From Amycolatopsis sp. WQ 127309 (GTDB lineage Bacteria > Actinomycetota > Actinomycetes > Mycobacteriales > Pseudonocardiaceae): 64,000 nt of DNA. The stretch lies in the NCBI RefSeq assembly GCF_023023025.1, contig NZ_CP095481.1:930001-994000 (forward strand), written 5' to 3'. Below are positions 47,757 to 55,482 of the stretch, one piece after another (position 1 is the first letter of the stretch; every line of letters begins with the position of its first letter). The notes under the pieces are model-generated. The model was given only the letters and a program-made list of their open reading frames with translations, had not been told where the DNA came from and did not search any database. The position numbers and the translations under genes were made by a program.

Positions 47757-48793
47757 TCCGACTCCAAGGACGACAACGGGTGCCAAATCGCTTCGAGGAG
47801 TTCGGTCCAGTCGCCGTCGCGCTGGTACGCCCCCGAAGTCGCGAGTTCGGCGGCCATGTGGACGGCGTTCAGCAATTGGTCGGCCGCCAAGCCGCCCACG
47901 CGTTCACTGCGTTCGAGGAACTGCTCGATGAGCAGCCGGATGTCCAGGCCGTCGGTGTCGCCGAACTGGGCCGCCACCATCAGCCCCAGTTGCTCGAACG
48001 TGGGCGGCCGCATTTCGAGTTTCAAGCACCGGCGGAGAAATGCGGGCGGGAAATCCCGTTCTCCGTTGCTCGTGATGATGACGATCGGAAAGGCCCGCGG
48101 CCGGACGCGGCCGTCCTTGACCACAGCCGTACCGCCGCGGTCGTGCGTGAGCACGGTGACTTCCGACCGCAGTTTCGCGAGACGGACGAGTTCCGGAATT
48201 TCGTATTCGCCGTCTTCGAACACGTTCAGCAGATCGTTCGGCAGGTCGATGTCGCTCTTGTCGAGTTCGTCGATGAGCAGGACCCGCGGTTTCTCGAACG
48301 GCAGCAGAGCGGTGCCGAGCGGGCCCACACGGATGTAGTCGCCGATGTCGGCCGGTTCGGCGTGGTGCTCGCCCGCCGCCTGGACGCGGCCGATCGCGTC
48401 GTAGAGGTAGAGCCCGTCCTTCAGGACCGACCGACTGGAGATGGGCCACTTGAGCACCGGACCGAGCCCGAGTTCCGTGGCCACCAGGTAGGCCAGGCTC
48501 GATTTCCCGGTACCCGGACGACCGGTGACCAGCAGCGGGCGCCGCAGGTAGATGGCCGCGTTGACCATCGCGACCTCTTGCCGGTCCGAGACCCGGGCCT
48601 GGCTGCGCAGCCGTCCGATCCGGCGTTGCCCGTCACCGCCGTCGTCGGGCGGCAGGGTGACTGGCCCCTCACCGCCGAACTCACGCCAGGGCGGCGGGTC
48701 CGGCAGCGAGACCTCCCCGGTTCCGGCGGGAAGCCCGGTTCCCCGGTAGACCTGCCAGTCACGTTCGTGGTTTTCCGATTCGGCACCGGTCAT
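47753..48793 (-). CDS. MoxR-family AAA+ ATPase, 346 aa
   Basis: Walker A is VTGRPGTGKSSLAYL at about residues 89-103, Walker B VLLIDELDKSDIDLPNDLL at about 169-187, sensor 1 region FPIVIITSNGERDFPPAFLRR. The ATG at 48793 overlaps the VMAP stop (ATGA) and its own stop overlaps the start of the TPR gene. MoxR proteins work with vWA partners to remodel targets; the partner here is the vWA domain of the next gene. Confidence 0.88.
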   Translation of the reverse strand: MTGAESENHERDWQVYRGTGLPAGTGEVSLPDPPPWREFGGEGPVTLPPDDGGDGQRRIGRLRSQARVSDRQEVAMVNAAIYLRRPLLVTGRPGTGKSSLAYLVATELGLGPVLKWPISSRSVLKDGLYLYDAIGRVQAAGEHHAEPADIGDYIRVGPLGTALLPFEKPRVLLIDELDKSDIDLPNDLLNVFEDGEYEIPELVRLAKLRSEVTVLTHDRGGTAVVKDGRVRPRAFPIVIITSNGERDFPPAFLRRCLKLEMRPPTFEQLGLMVAAQFGDTDGLDIRLLIEQFLERSERVGGLAADQLLNAVHMAAELATSGAYQRDGDWTELLEAIWHPLSSLESE

Positions 48794-50286
48794 ACGCTCG
48801 ACACCGCCTCGGGTGCGGTCGGGCGCTGCGGTACCACCATGCGTTCGGGGTCGTCCCACAAGATCGCCAGCCGGCTGCCGACGTGACTTCCTTCCGGCCC
48901 TTCGGCGAACGCGGACAGCCTGATGAGCCGAAGGCGTTCCAGCAGGTGGTGCGGGTCTTCGGCGTGCAGTAGCTCTTTCACGGTGTGGGAAAATTCCTCC
49001 GAACGGCAGTCTTCTCGATGCCAGACCATGACGGGAAAGCCGGCGCGCAGGCCCACGGCGATCTCGTCGCTTTCCACGGTGAACGGACGAGGCGGCTCAC
49101 TGAGCACGAAGGCGACGAGATCCGGTTTCGCCTCGAACCACGCCGTCAGCTCACGTAAATTCCGCGCCTCGTCCCGCGGGCTCCAGAACCCGGATTCGGG
49201 CGCGATCGAGCCACCGCCCCCCGCCTGCGCTTTGAGTTCTTTCCACCGCACGTACCAAGCACGGTGCCATTTCCTTGCCTTCATTCTTTCCAGACTTCGC
49301 ACCCCCATGGGAAAATGGCAACCGAGCGGTTCCGGAATGCTGGTCTCGACTTCCCACTGCCATTGGTCGACGTCCAGGTGCAACAGGTCCCGGGAAAGGA
49401 TGAAATCGAGCCGGATGTCCGGATCGTACGGCGCCCACTCGCCTTCGACCTTCTCGGCCAGTTCGGCGACTTTGCGCCGCACCTCTTCAAATCCACCGAA
49501 GAAGTCGGGCCCGCGTTCCGGGTACCAGCCACCGGAGACGTCAAGCTGCCGCCAGTGCGACAACAGATAGCCGTCGCCGGTCGGCCCGTCGGGCTGCAGC
49601 AGGAAAACCAGGTAGGCCTCCGACCGGGGTTTCGGCGGATCCACCAAACGGGCTACACCCTTGATCTGATTACGGAAACCTTCGAGTTCCTTGACCAGAT
49701 CCATCCGGCGGGCCTTCTCGTCCACCCATCCCCGGATCTCCGCGGCCAGGTCGAACCGAAGCCGCGCGGCGACGTGCTCGACGAGCATCAAGCTCTTCGG
49801 CACCCCGTCCGGACCGCAGTTCAGGGTCTCCAGCAGCAAAAACGCCTGCTCCAGCTGCGCTTCGGGCGGCAGTGGGGGCGCACCGGTACCGGCGACGTGC
49901 GCGTAGATGTCGGTGACGTCGGACGCGGTCACGCCGGACAACAGGCCGAACAACTGGTGCCGCTCCTCGGCCGTCCAGGCCTGCAGCGACGTCAGGTCGA
50001 GAATTATCTGCCGGACCTCTGTCAGCGCGATGGTGCCGGGCTCCACGCTCTCCAGCACACCGAGGAGGACGAGCAAGCCGTCCGGCCGCTGCCGGCACGA
50101 GTCGACGATCGCGAGCAAATGCAAGTTCGTCTGCGAATATTCGTTAACGGGCAACAAATAGCCCAGTTCGTCGGAGAGCAACCGGAGGACCAGCCGACGG
50201 CTGTTGGGGTCGCTCAGGCACGACACGCCCTGCAATGCCTGGACCAGAGACCACAGGGCACCCGCGCCCGGTGTCTCACCCATCAT
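48790..50286 (-). CDS. VMAP-C protein with N-terminal EAD2-like domain, 498 aa
   Basis: The ATG at 50286 is preceded by GGAGG at seven bases. Residues 8-95 (LWSLVQALQGVSCLSDPNSR, RLVLRLLSDELGYLLPV, VEPGTIALTEVRQIILDL) look like effector-associated domain 2, a helical adaptor that recruits effectors with a matching domain. The C-terminal half (from about 230: PYDPDIRLDFILSRDLL, DQWQWEVETSIPEPLGCHFP, VRSLERMKARKWHRAWYVRW) fits the vWA-MoxR-associated protein C domain. First gene of the three-gene operon; no EAD2 effector is encoded in the window. Confidence 0.75.
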   Translation of the reverse strand: MMGETPGAGALWSLVQALQGVSCLSDPNSRRLVLRLLSDELGYLLPVNEYSQTNLHLLAIVDSCRQRPDGLLVLLGVLESVEPGTIALTEVRQIILDLTSLQAWTAEERHQLFGLLSGVTASDVTDIYAHVAGTGAPPLPPEAQLEQAFLLLETLNCGPDGVPKSLMLVEHVAARLRFDLAAEIRGWVDEKARRMDLVKELEGFRNQIKGVARLVDPPKPRSEAYLVFLLQPDGPTGDGYLLSHWRQLDVSGGWYPERGPDFFGGFEEVRRKVAELAEKVEGEWAPYDPDIRLDFILSRDLLHLDVDQWQWEVETSIPEPLGCHFPMGVRSLERMKARKWHRAWYVRWKELKAQAGGGGSIAPESGFWSPRDEARNLRELTAWFEAKPDLVAFVLSEPPRPFTVESDEIAVGLRAGFPVMVWHREDCRSEEFSHTVKELLHAEDPHHLLERLRLIRLSAFAEGPEGSHVGSRLAILWDDPERMVVPQRPTAPEAVSSV

Positions 50287-50304
50287 CGCAAGTCCTCCAC
50301 CTCA

Positions 50305-50320
50305 CTATGGGCATAGCCCA
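50305..50320. promoter_or_regulatory. Palindrome upstream of the VMAP operon
   Basis: Overlapping inverted repeats CTATG-GG-CATAG (50305-50316) and TGGGC-ATA-GCCCA (50308-50320), 19-34 bp before the VMAP start, in a gap of unusually low GC (50287-50521). Possible operator or leader hairpin; no dedicated regulator is adjacent. Confidence 0.45.
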
Positions 50321-50521
50321 GGCCATCTTAGCGAGGTTCTGCAACAAACTTGCTCATCCTTGCCGTTTTAGTCCGATTGGGCTCACTGTTCGACCCGGCC
50401 CAACAAACTCGACAGCCACCGAAATGAGCCTGACCAGCCAATATTCGAGGCTTTCCCGAACTTGTCACCGATAGCGATCCCCCGCGAGAATGACTTGTTC
50501 GTCAAGATAACGAACGAAAGA

Positions 50522-51403
50522 TCATTTACGACCGGAGCTCGAGCGGTATGTGCCGGGCGCGACTTCGAACTGGCGTTTGAACGCGTGCGAGAAGGTGAAC
50601 GGCGAGCCGTAACCGATCTTCGACGCGATCGACGGCAGCGGCAGGTCCGTGTCCTGCAGCAGCCGGGCCGCCGTGGTCATGCGCCACCACGTCAAGTACG
50701 CCATCGGGGGGCGGCCCGTCAACGCCGTGAAGCGGCGGGCCAGTGTTGCGCGCGACAGGCCGACCCGGGCCGCGAGGTCCTCGATGCGCCACGGGGCCGC
50801 GGGATTCTCGTGCAACGCCGCCAGTGCGGCCGCGATCTCGCGGTCCCGCAAGGCTTCCGGCCAGCCCGGGTGCTCCGTCGAAGCCAGCCAGGCCCGGACC
50901 AGGTACACCAGCAGCAGGTCCAGCAGGCCCGTCACCACGGTGTCCCGGCCGGGGCGGGACGCCGCAACCTCGCCGCCCAGCAGGTCGATCGCCGCCCGCA
51001 GCTCCGGGTGGTGGCCGATCCTCGCGGGGAGGTGGACGACCTCCGGGAGGGCCGCGAGCACCGGGTGCTGCCGCGCGCGGTCCAGGCGGTACTTGCCGCA
51101 CAGGAACTCCGTGCGGCCGTCCGGCTCGGGCACCGCCGTCTCGAACGGCACCGCGCCGGCGGCGTCCGGGGCGGACGACAGCGTGTGGGCGCTGCCGTGC
51201 GGGACCAGGACCACGTCGCCCGCGCCCAGGGGCACCGGCTCGCCGGACGAAGGGACCAGCCAGCCGCTCCCCCGCAGCAGCACGTGGAACCCCGCGCCCT
51301 CGTACGGCGCGAAGCGGTAGCACCACGTCGAGCCGGCGCGCAGGCGGTTCGACGTCGGCTGCCCGATCCGCATCGCGGCGATCGCGTCGCTCAGGAGGTC
51401 CAC
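50522..51403 (-). CDS. AraC-family regulator with cupin domain, 293 aa
   Basis: The N-terminal cupin (CYRFAPYEGAGFHVLLRGSGWL, GDVVLVPHGSAHTLS) precedes a double helix-turn-helix (WRIEDLAARVGLSRATLARRF and LPLPSIASKIGYGSPFTFSHAFKR). The GTG at 51403 gives the usual start (VDLLSDAIAAMR) with AGGAGG inside codon 3-5 rather than upstream. It is divergent from the MBL hydrolase gene, which it probably regulates. Confidence 0.9.
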   Translation of the reverse strand: MDLLSDAIAAMRIGQPTSNRLRAGSTWCYRFAPYEGAGFHVLLRGSGWLVPSSGEPVPLGAGDVVLVPHGSAHTLSSAPDAAGAVPFETAVPEPDGRTEFLCGKYRLDRARQHPVLAALPEVVHLPARIGHHPELRAAIDLLGGEVAASRPGRDTVVTGLLDLLLVYLVRAWLASTEHPGWPEALRDREIAAALAALHENPAAPWRIEDLAARVGLSRATLARRFTALTGRPPMAYLTWWRMTTAARLLQDTDLPLPSIASKIGYGSPFTFSHAFKRQFEVAPGTYRSSSGRK

Positions 51404-51490
51404 GAGTCCATCGTAACCGTGAGACGATCGCGCATTCAGACGAGCATTTCGGCCATGGAAACACTCACGTGAACGTCTTAGCGTGGAGGC

Positions 51491-52411
51491 ATGCAGATCG
51501 GTGACGTCGAAGTGCTCAAGGTCGTCGAGTGGCAGGGCGAGATCGCCCCGCTGCGGACCATCGTGCCGGACAGCCCGGCCGGACTCCGGCGGGACAACGC
51601 ATCCTGGCTCTCCCCCGACCACTGGCACCCGGAGACCGACGGCTACCACGCCGCCGTCCAGACGTGGGTGCTGCGCAGCGAGGGGAAAGTCGTCCTCGTC
51701 GACACCGGCGTCGGCGACGACCGGCAGCGGCCGCAGATCCCGCTGTTCGACCACCTGAAGACCGGCTTCCTGGACCGCCTCGCCGAAGCCGGGGTGCGGG
51801 CCGACGACGTCGACGTCGTCGTCAACACCCACATCCACTACGACCACGTCGGCTGGAACACCCTGCTGCGCAACGACGAGTGGGTGCCGGCCTTTCCCAA
51901 CGCCACCTACGTGATCCCCCGCGCCGACCAGACGTACTTCGACCCGCGCAACGCCCACCGCCGCCCGGCGCCGCGCACCGAGCAGGAGCAGTTGCGCCGC
52001 GACGGCAGCCTTCTCGTCTACGCCGACAGCATCGCCCCGGTCCTCGGCCGGGCCGTGCTGTGGGAGACGAGCCACCGCATCGACGGCAACCTCACGCTCG
52101 AGCCGGCGCCCGGCCACACGCCCGGCTCGGCGCTCGTGCGCCTGACGTCCGGTGCGGACCGCGCCGTGTTCGTCGGCGACCTGCTGCACAGCCCGGTGCA
52201 GATCCTCGATCCCCGCCACAGCAGCTGCTTCTGCGAAGACCCGCGCCAGGCCGCCGCCACTCGCCGGAGCGTGCTCGAACGCGCGGCCGACAACCGGGAA
52301 CTCGTTGTGCCGGCGCACTTCGCGGGCCCCGGCGCGGCCGAGATCCGCCGCGACGGCAGTCACTTCGCGATCCACCGCTGGGCGGATACGGTCGCGGAGT
52401 GCCGGAACTGA
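51491..52411 (+). CDS. MBL-fold metallo-hydrolase, 306 aa
   Basis: The metal motif is NTHIHYDHVGWNT, with GHTPGSALV and FVGDLLHSP further on, and a C-terminal His (VPAHFAGPG). This is the lactonase/quorum-quenching-like branch of MBL proteins; the substrate is unknown. The only purine-rich site (GGAGG) is one base from the ATG, too close, so initiation may be leaderless. Overlaps the GNAT gene by 13 bases. Confidence 0.85.
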   Translation: MQIGDVEVLKVVEWQGEIAPLRTIVPDSPAGLRRDNASWLSPDHWHPETDGYHAAVQTWVLRSEGKVVLVDTGVGDDRQRPQIPLFDHLKTGFLDRLAEAGVRADDVDVVVNTHIHYDHVGWNTLLRNDEWVPAFPNATYVIPRADQTYFDPRNAHRRPAPRTEQEQLRRDGSLLVYADSIAPVLGRAVLWETSHRIDGNLTLEPAPGHTPGSALVRLTSGADRAVFVGDLLHSPVQILDPRHSSCFCEDPRQAAATRRSVLERAADNRELVVPAHFAGPGAAEIRRDGSHFAIHRWADTVAECRN

Positions 52412-52872
52412 TCACGCCCACCGCGGACCGTCGCACCGCCTGGCTGGACGCGCACGCCGAGTGGGGCCCCGGCCGCCACGAGGACGGCTTCGGGCTGCTC
52501 CCCGCCGACGAGGTCGCGACGCCAGCCGGATTCGCGGCCTGGCTGACGCGGCTGACGACCGACGAGTCCACCGAGTACTGGTGGATCGTCGACGGCGAGC
52601 GCGTGCTCGGCGGGATCGCGCTGCGCCGCCGGGACGCGGGTGCCGGGCACATCGGCTACGGCGTCCGGCCGTCCGCGCGCCGGCGTGGGCTCGCGGGCTG
52701 GGCCCTGGCCCGCGTGCTCGACGAGGCGCGCGCCCGCGGGATGCCCGAGGTGGTCCTCGTCTGCGAGCCGGGCAACGTCGCCTCGGCGAAGACCATCGAG
52801 CGGCACGGCGGCGTCCGCGAAGACGGGTCGTGGCGGTACCGCGTCACCCTGGTTCCTGTCGAAAAGCTGTGA
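52399..52872 (+). CDS. GNAT-family N-acetyltransferase, 157 aa
   Basis: GTG start at 52399 within the end of the MBL gene. IGYGVRPSARRRGLAGWALARVLDEARARG is the acetyl-CoA pyrophosphate loop, and CEPGNVASAKTIERHGG the later helix. Looks like the RimJ/RimL-type or small-molecule acetyltransferases. Co-transcribed with the MBL hydrolase. Confidence 0.85.
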   Translation: MPELITPTADRRTAWLDAHAEWGPGRHEDGFGLLPADEVATPAGFAAWLTRLTTDESTEYWWIVDGERVLGGIALRRRDAGAGHIGYGVRPSARRRGLAGWALARVLDEARARGMPEVVLVCEPGNVASAKTIERHGGVREDGSWRYRVTLVPVEKL

Positions 52873-52940
52873 AACCGGACAGACCTGGCACTCTCCGCCA
52901 CCCCCGCGCGTTCATCGGGTAGCAAGACGGAGGAGGACCG

Positions 52941-53216
52941 ATGGGTGCGTTGGGGACGTTGCTGGGGTTCGCGCTGACCCTGTACATGCTCGTGCTGATC
53001 GCGCGGATGGTGCTGGACTGGGTCGGCATGGTGGCCGACAGCCCGCCGTGGACCCGGCGGGCTCGCGGGCTGGCCTACGCGGCGACCGAGCCCGTGATCG
53101 GGCCGGTGCGACGGGTGGTGCGGCCGGTGCGGCTCGGCGGGATCTCGCTCGATCTGGCCTTCACGCTGGTGTTCGTCGCCGTGCTGGTGCTGCGGTCAAT
53201 CGCCTTCAGCCTGTAG
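52941..53216 (+). CDS. YggT-family small membrane protein, 91 aa
   Basis: Two hydrophobic segments (LLGFALTLYMLVLIARMVLDW and LDLAFTLVFVAVLVLRSIAF) flank ATEPVIGPVRRVVRPVRLGG, the YggT loop. AGGAGG lies nine bases before the ATG. The main YggT gene of actinobacteria sits in the division cluster, so this is likely a paralogue. Its last 21 bases overlap the convergent TetR gene. Confidence 0.82.
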   Translation: MGALGTLLGFALTLYMLVLIARMVLDWVGMVADSPPWTRRARGLAYAATEPVIGPVRRVVRPVRLGGISLDLAFTLVFVAVLVLRSIAFSL

Positions 53217-53861
53217 CGTGCCGCGGAAGCTCGCGGACAGCCGGTCGACGCCGCGCTCCAGCTCGGCGCGGACGCCGCGCAGGTCGATGCCGTCCGGGTC
53301 GATCAGGGCCTGCATCGAGATCCCGCGCAGCTGGGCGAGCAGGGCGGACGCGTACGCGTCGGCGTCCCGGACGCCGGTGATGCTGCCGTCCGCGACGCCG
53401 CTGGCGACGGTCTGGGCGATGGCGAAGCGGAACCGGCGGTCGGCCTCGGTGAGGGCGGCGCGCATGGCCGAGCTCTCCGCGGACGCGTCACCCCAGAGGG
53501 CCAGGAACGCGTGGTTGAGCGTCGGCATCGTCGTGATGAGCTCGAAGATGATGTCCAGCAGCGCCCGCAGCATGTCCATCGGCGTCGCGGTGGCGGACCC
53601 GGTCCGGGCCGCCACCGCTTCGCTGTAGGCGTCGGTGAACTCTTCGACGGCGTACTCGACCAGCTTGCCGCCGAGGCCGTCCTTGTCGCCGAAGTGCTGG
53701 TAGATCACGGACTTCGCGTACCCCGAGCGCGCGCAGACACCGCCGAGCTTCATCCGGCCGAAGCCGTCCTCGGCGATGAGGTGCGCGGCGGCGTCCAGAA
53801 TGCGCGCCTCGACGGCCTCGTCGGCGTCTTCCTGGATCCGGCCTGCGGCGGAACGGTCCAC
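53196..53861 (-). CDS. TetR-family regulator, 221 aa
   Basis: Helix-turn-helix GFGRMKLGGVCARSGYAKSVIYQHFGDKDGL at about residues 33-63. The C-terminal domain (IFELITTMPTLNHAFLALWG) is of the general TetR_C type. GTG start. Overlaps the YggT gene tail-to-tail. Target genes are not evident; the flavin monooxygenase 360 bp away on the other strand is a candidate. Confidence 0.87.
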   Translation of the reverse strand: MDRSAAGRIQEDADEAVEARILDAAAHLIAEDGFGRMKLGGVCARSGYAKSVIYQHFGDKDGLGGKLVEYAVEEFTDAYSEAVAARTGSATATPMDMLRALLDIIFELITTMPTLNHAFLALWGDASAESSAMRAALTEADRRFRFAIAQTVASGVADGSITGVRDADAYASALLAQLRGISMQALIDPDGIDLRGVRAELERGVDRLSASFRGTLQAEGD

Positions 53862-53928
53862 CGCGCCATGCTAACCACTGGAACCGGACATCACCGGCCA
53901 ACTGACGCCTTACCCGGCTGACCTGCGG

Positions 53929-54114
53929 TTACTCGACGAACCGGCCGGCGAGCTCGGCGAACTCCGTCGTCCCCGGGTTCTTCAGCTGCCGCTCGCAGGT
54001 GGCGTGCGCGATGGCGTGCGGCACCTGGTGGCCGTACTCGCCGGAGATGACGAGCATCGGCCCGCGGTCGGGGTCGAGGTTGTCGGCCTTGACCTCGGTG
54101 CGCGGGTTCCGCAC
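53929..54114 (-). pseudogene. Remnant of an alpha/beta hydrolase C-terminus
   Basis: The 61 codons read NLDPDRGPMLVISGEYGHQV, PHAIAHATCERQLKNPGTTE and FAELAGRFVE. They match the segment before the catalytic His of common actinobacterial alpha/beta hydrolases (SGEKDHTVP..I..A..Q..NPG.TE..E..GRGHS), but the frame stops at GRFVE just before the GHS. The nucleophile half is absent. I read it as a decayed fragment. Confidence 0.65.
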
Positions 54115-54222
54115 GGCTTACGGCGTGCTGCCCAGCGAGTGGCGCCGCCGTCAGTGAACGGTGCGCGGGTCGTCAGCGGCGGCACGCAGTCTTCGGTCAT
54201 CACCGACCGAGAGGAACTCCCG

Positions 54223-55413
54223 ATGACCGCCAAGACCGTGCTCGTGTCCGGGGCCAGCATCGCCGGCCCGTCCGCGGCCTACTGGCTGCACCGCAGCGGC
54301 TACCGCGTCACCGTCGTCGAGACCGCGCCGGAGCTGCGGCCCGGCGGCCAGGCCGTCGACTTCCGGGGTGAGCAGGTGAAGCTGCTGGCCGCGATGGGCG
54401 TCCTCGGCGACGTGCGCCGGTTCGAGACGGCGATGGGTGAGCAGACCGTGCTCGGCCTCGACGGGAAGCCGCAGCTGAGCGTGCCCGGCGCCGCGTGGAG
54501 CGGCGAGGTCGAGATCCTGCGCGGTGACCTCGCCCGCGTCCTGTACGAGCACACCCAGGACTACACCGAGTACGTCTTCGGCGACCGCGTCACGAGCCTG
54601 ACCGAACACGCGGACGGCGTCGAGGTCACCTTCCGGCGCGGGGCGCCGCGGAAGTTCGACCTGGTCGTCGGGGCCGACGGCGTGCACTCGGGGGTGCGGG
54701 CCGCCGCGTTCGGCCCGGAGCGGGACTTCCGCCGCGACCTCGGTTTCGGCATCGCCGGATTCACCGCGCCCAACCACCTCGGGCTCGACCACACGAGCGT
54801 GCTCTACAACGAGCCCGGCCGCGGCCTGATGGTCGGCAGCCACCGGCACGCCGACCGGCTGCACGTCGGGCTGGTCTTCGCCGCCGACGACGTCGAGTTC
54901 CGCCGCCGCACCGCCGACGAGCAGCGGGCGCTCGTCGCGCGGCTGTTCGCGGACACCGGCTGGGAGACGGCGAAGCTGCTCGAAGCGCTGCCCGCGGCCG
55001 ACGACCTCTACGTCGACTCGATCAGCCAGATCCACCTGGACCGCTGGTCGACGGGCCGGGTCGTGCTGCTCGGCGACGCCGCGTGGTGCGCCGGGCCGGG
55101 CGGGTCCGGCACCGGGCTGGCGATGATGGGCGCCCAGGTGCTGGCCGGGGAGCTCGCGGCGGCCGGCGGCGACCACACGGCGGCGTTCGCGAAGTACGAG
55201 GAGCGGCTGCGCAAACCCGCCGCGGTCGGGCAGAAGAACGGCAAGGGCTCGGGCAACTTCCTCGCGCCGCGCACGACCAAGAAGATCCGCAACCGCAACC
55301 GCGCCTACAAGATGCTGAGCACGCGGCTGTTCGGTGGCATCTTCCTGCGGATGACCGACCGGGCGGCCAACGCGCTGGAGTACCGCGAATACCCGCTGCT
55401 CACATCGGCGTGA
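54223..55413 (+). CDS. FAD-dependent monooxygenase (PHBH fold), 396 aa
   Basis: FAD motif VLVSGASIAGPSAAYWLHRSG, DG motif VVGADGVHSGVRAA and GD motif VVLLGDAAWCAGPGGSGTGLAM, as in aromatic-ring hydroxylases of group A. The C-terminus is basic (TTKKIRNRNRAYK). GAGAGGA lies seven bases before the ATG. No partner gene is evident; such enzymes serve catabolism, drug inactivation (TetX-like) or natural-product tailoring. Confidence 0.88.
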   Translation: MTAKTVLVSGASIAGPSAAYWLHRSGYRVTVVETAPELRPGGQAVDFRGEQVKLLAAMGVLGDVRRFETAMGEQTVLGLDGKPQLSVPGAAWSGEVEILRGDLARVLYEHTQDYTEYVFGDRVTSLTEHADGVEVTFRRGAPRKFDLVVGADGVHSGVRAAAFGPERDFRRDLGFGIAGFTAPNHLGLDHTSVLYNEPGRGLMVGSHRHADRLHVGLVFAADDVEFRRRTADEQRALVARLFADTGWETAKLLEALPAADDLYVDSISQIHLDRWSTGRVVLLGDAAWCAGPGGSGTGLAMMGAQVLAGELAAAGGDHTAAFAKYEERLRKPAAVGQKNGKGSGNFLAPRTTKKIRNRNRAYKMLSTRLFGGIFLRMTDRAANALEYREYPLLTSA

Positions 55414-55458
55414 CGCGGCGATCTTCGCCTCTTCGGGGGACCCCACTGGCGGCCCGGC

Positions 55459-55472
55459 GTGACGTGCGTCAC
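55459..55472. promoter_or_regulatory. Inverted repeat upstream of the MCE gene
   Basis: GTGACG-TG-CGTCAC, ten bases before the ATG at 55483. Operator candidate; no Shine-Dalgarno sequence is seen here. Confidence 0.4.
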
Positions 55473-55482
55473 CCTTGACGCC

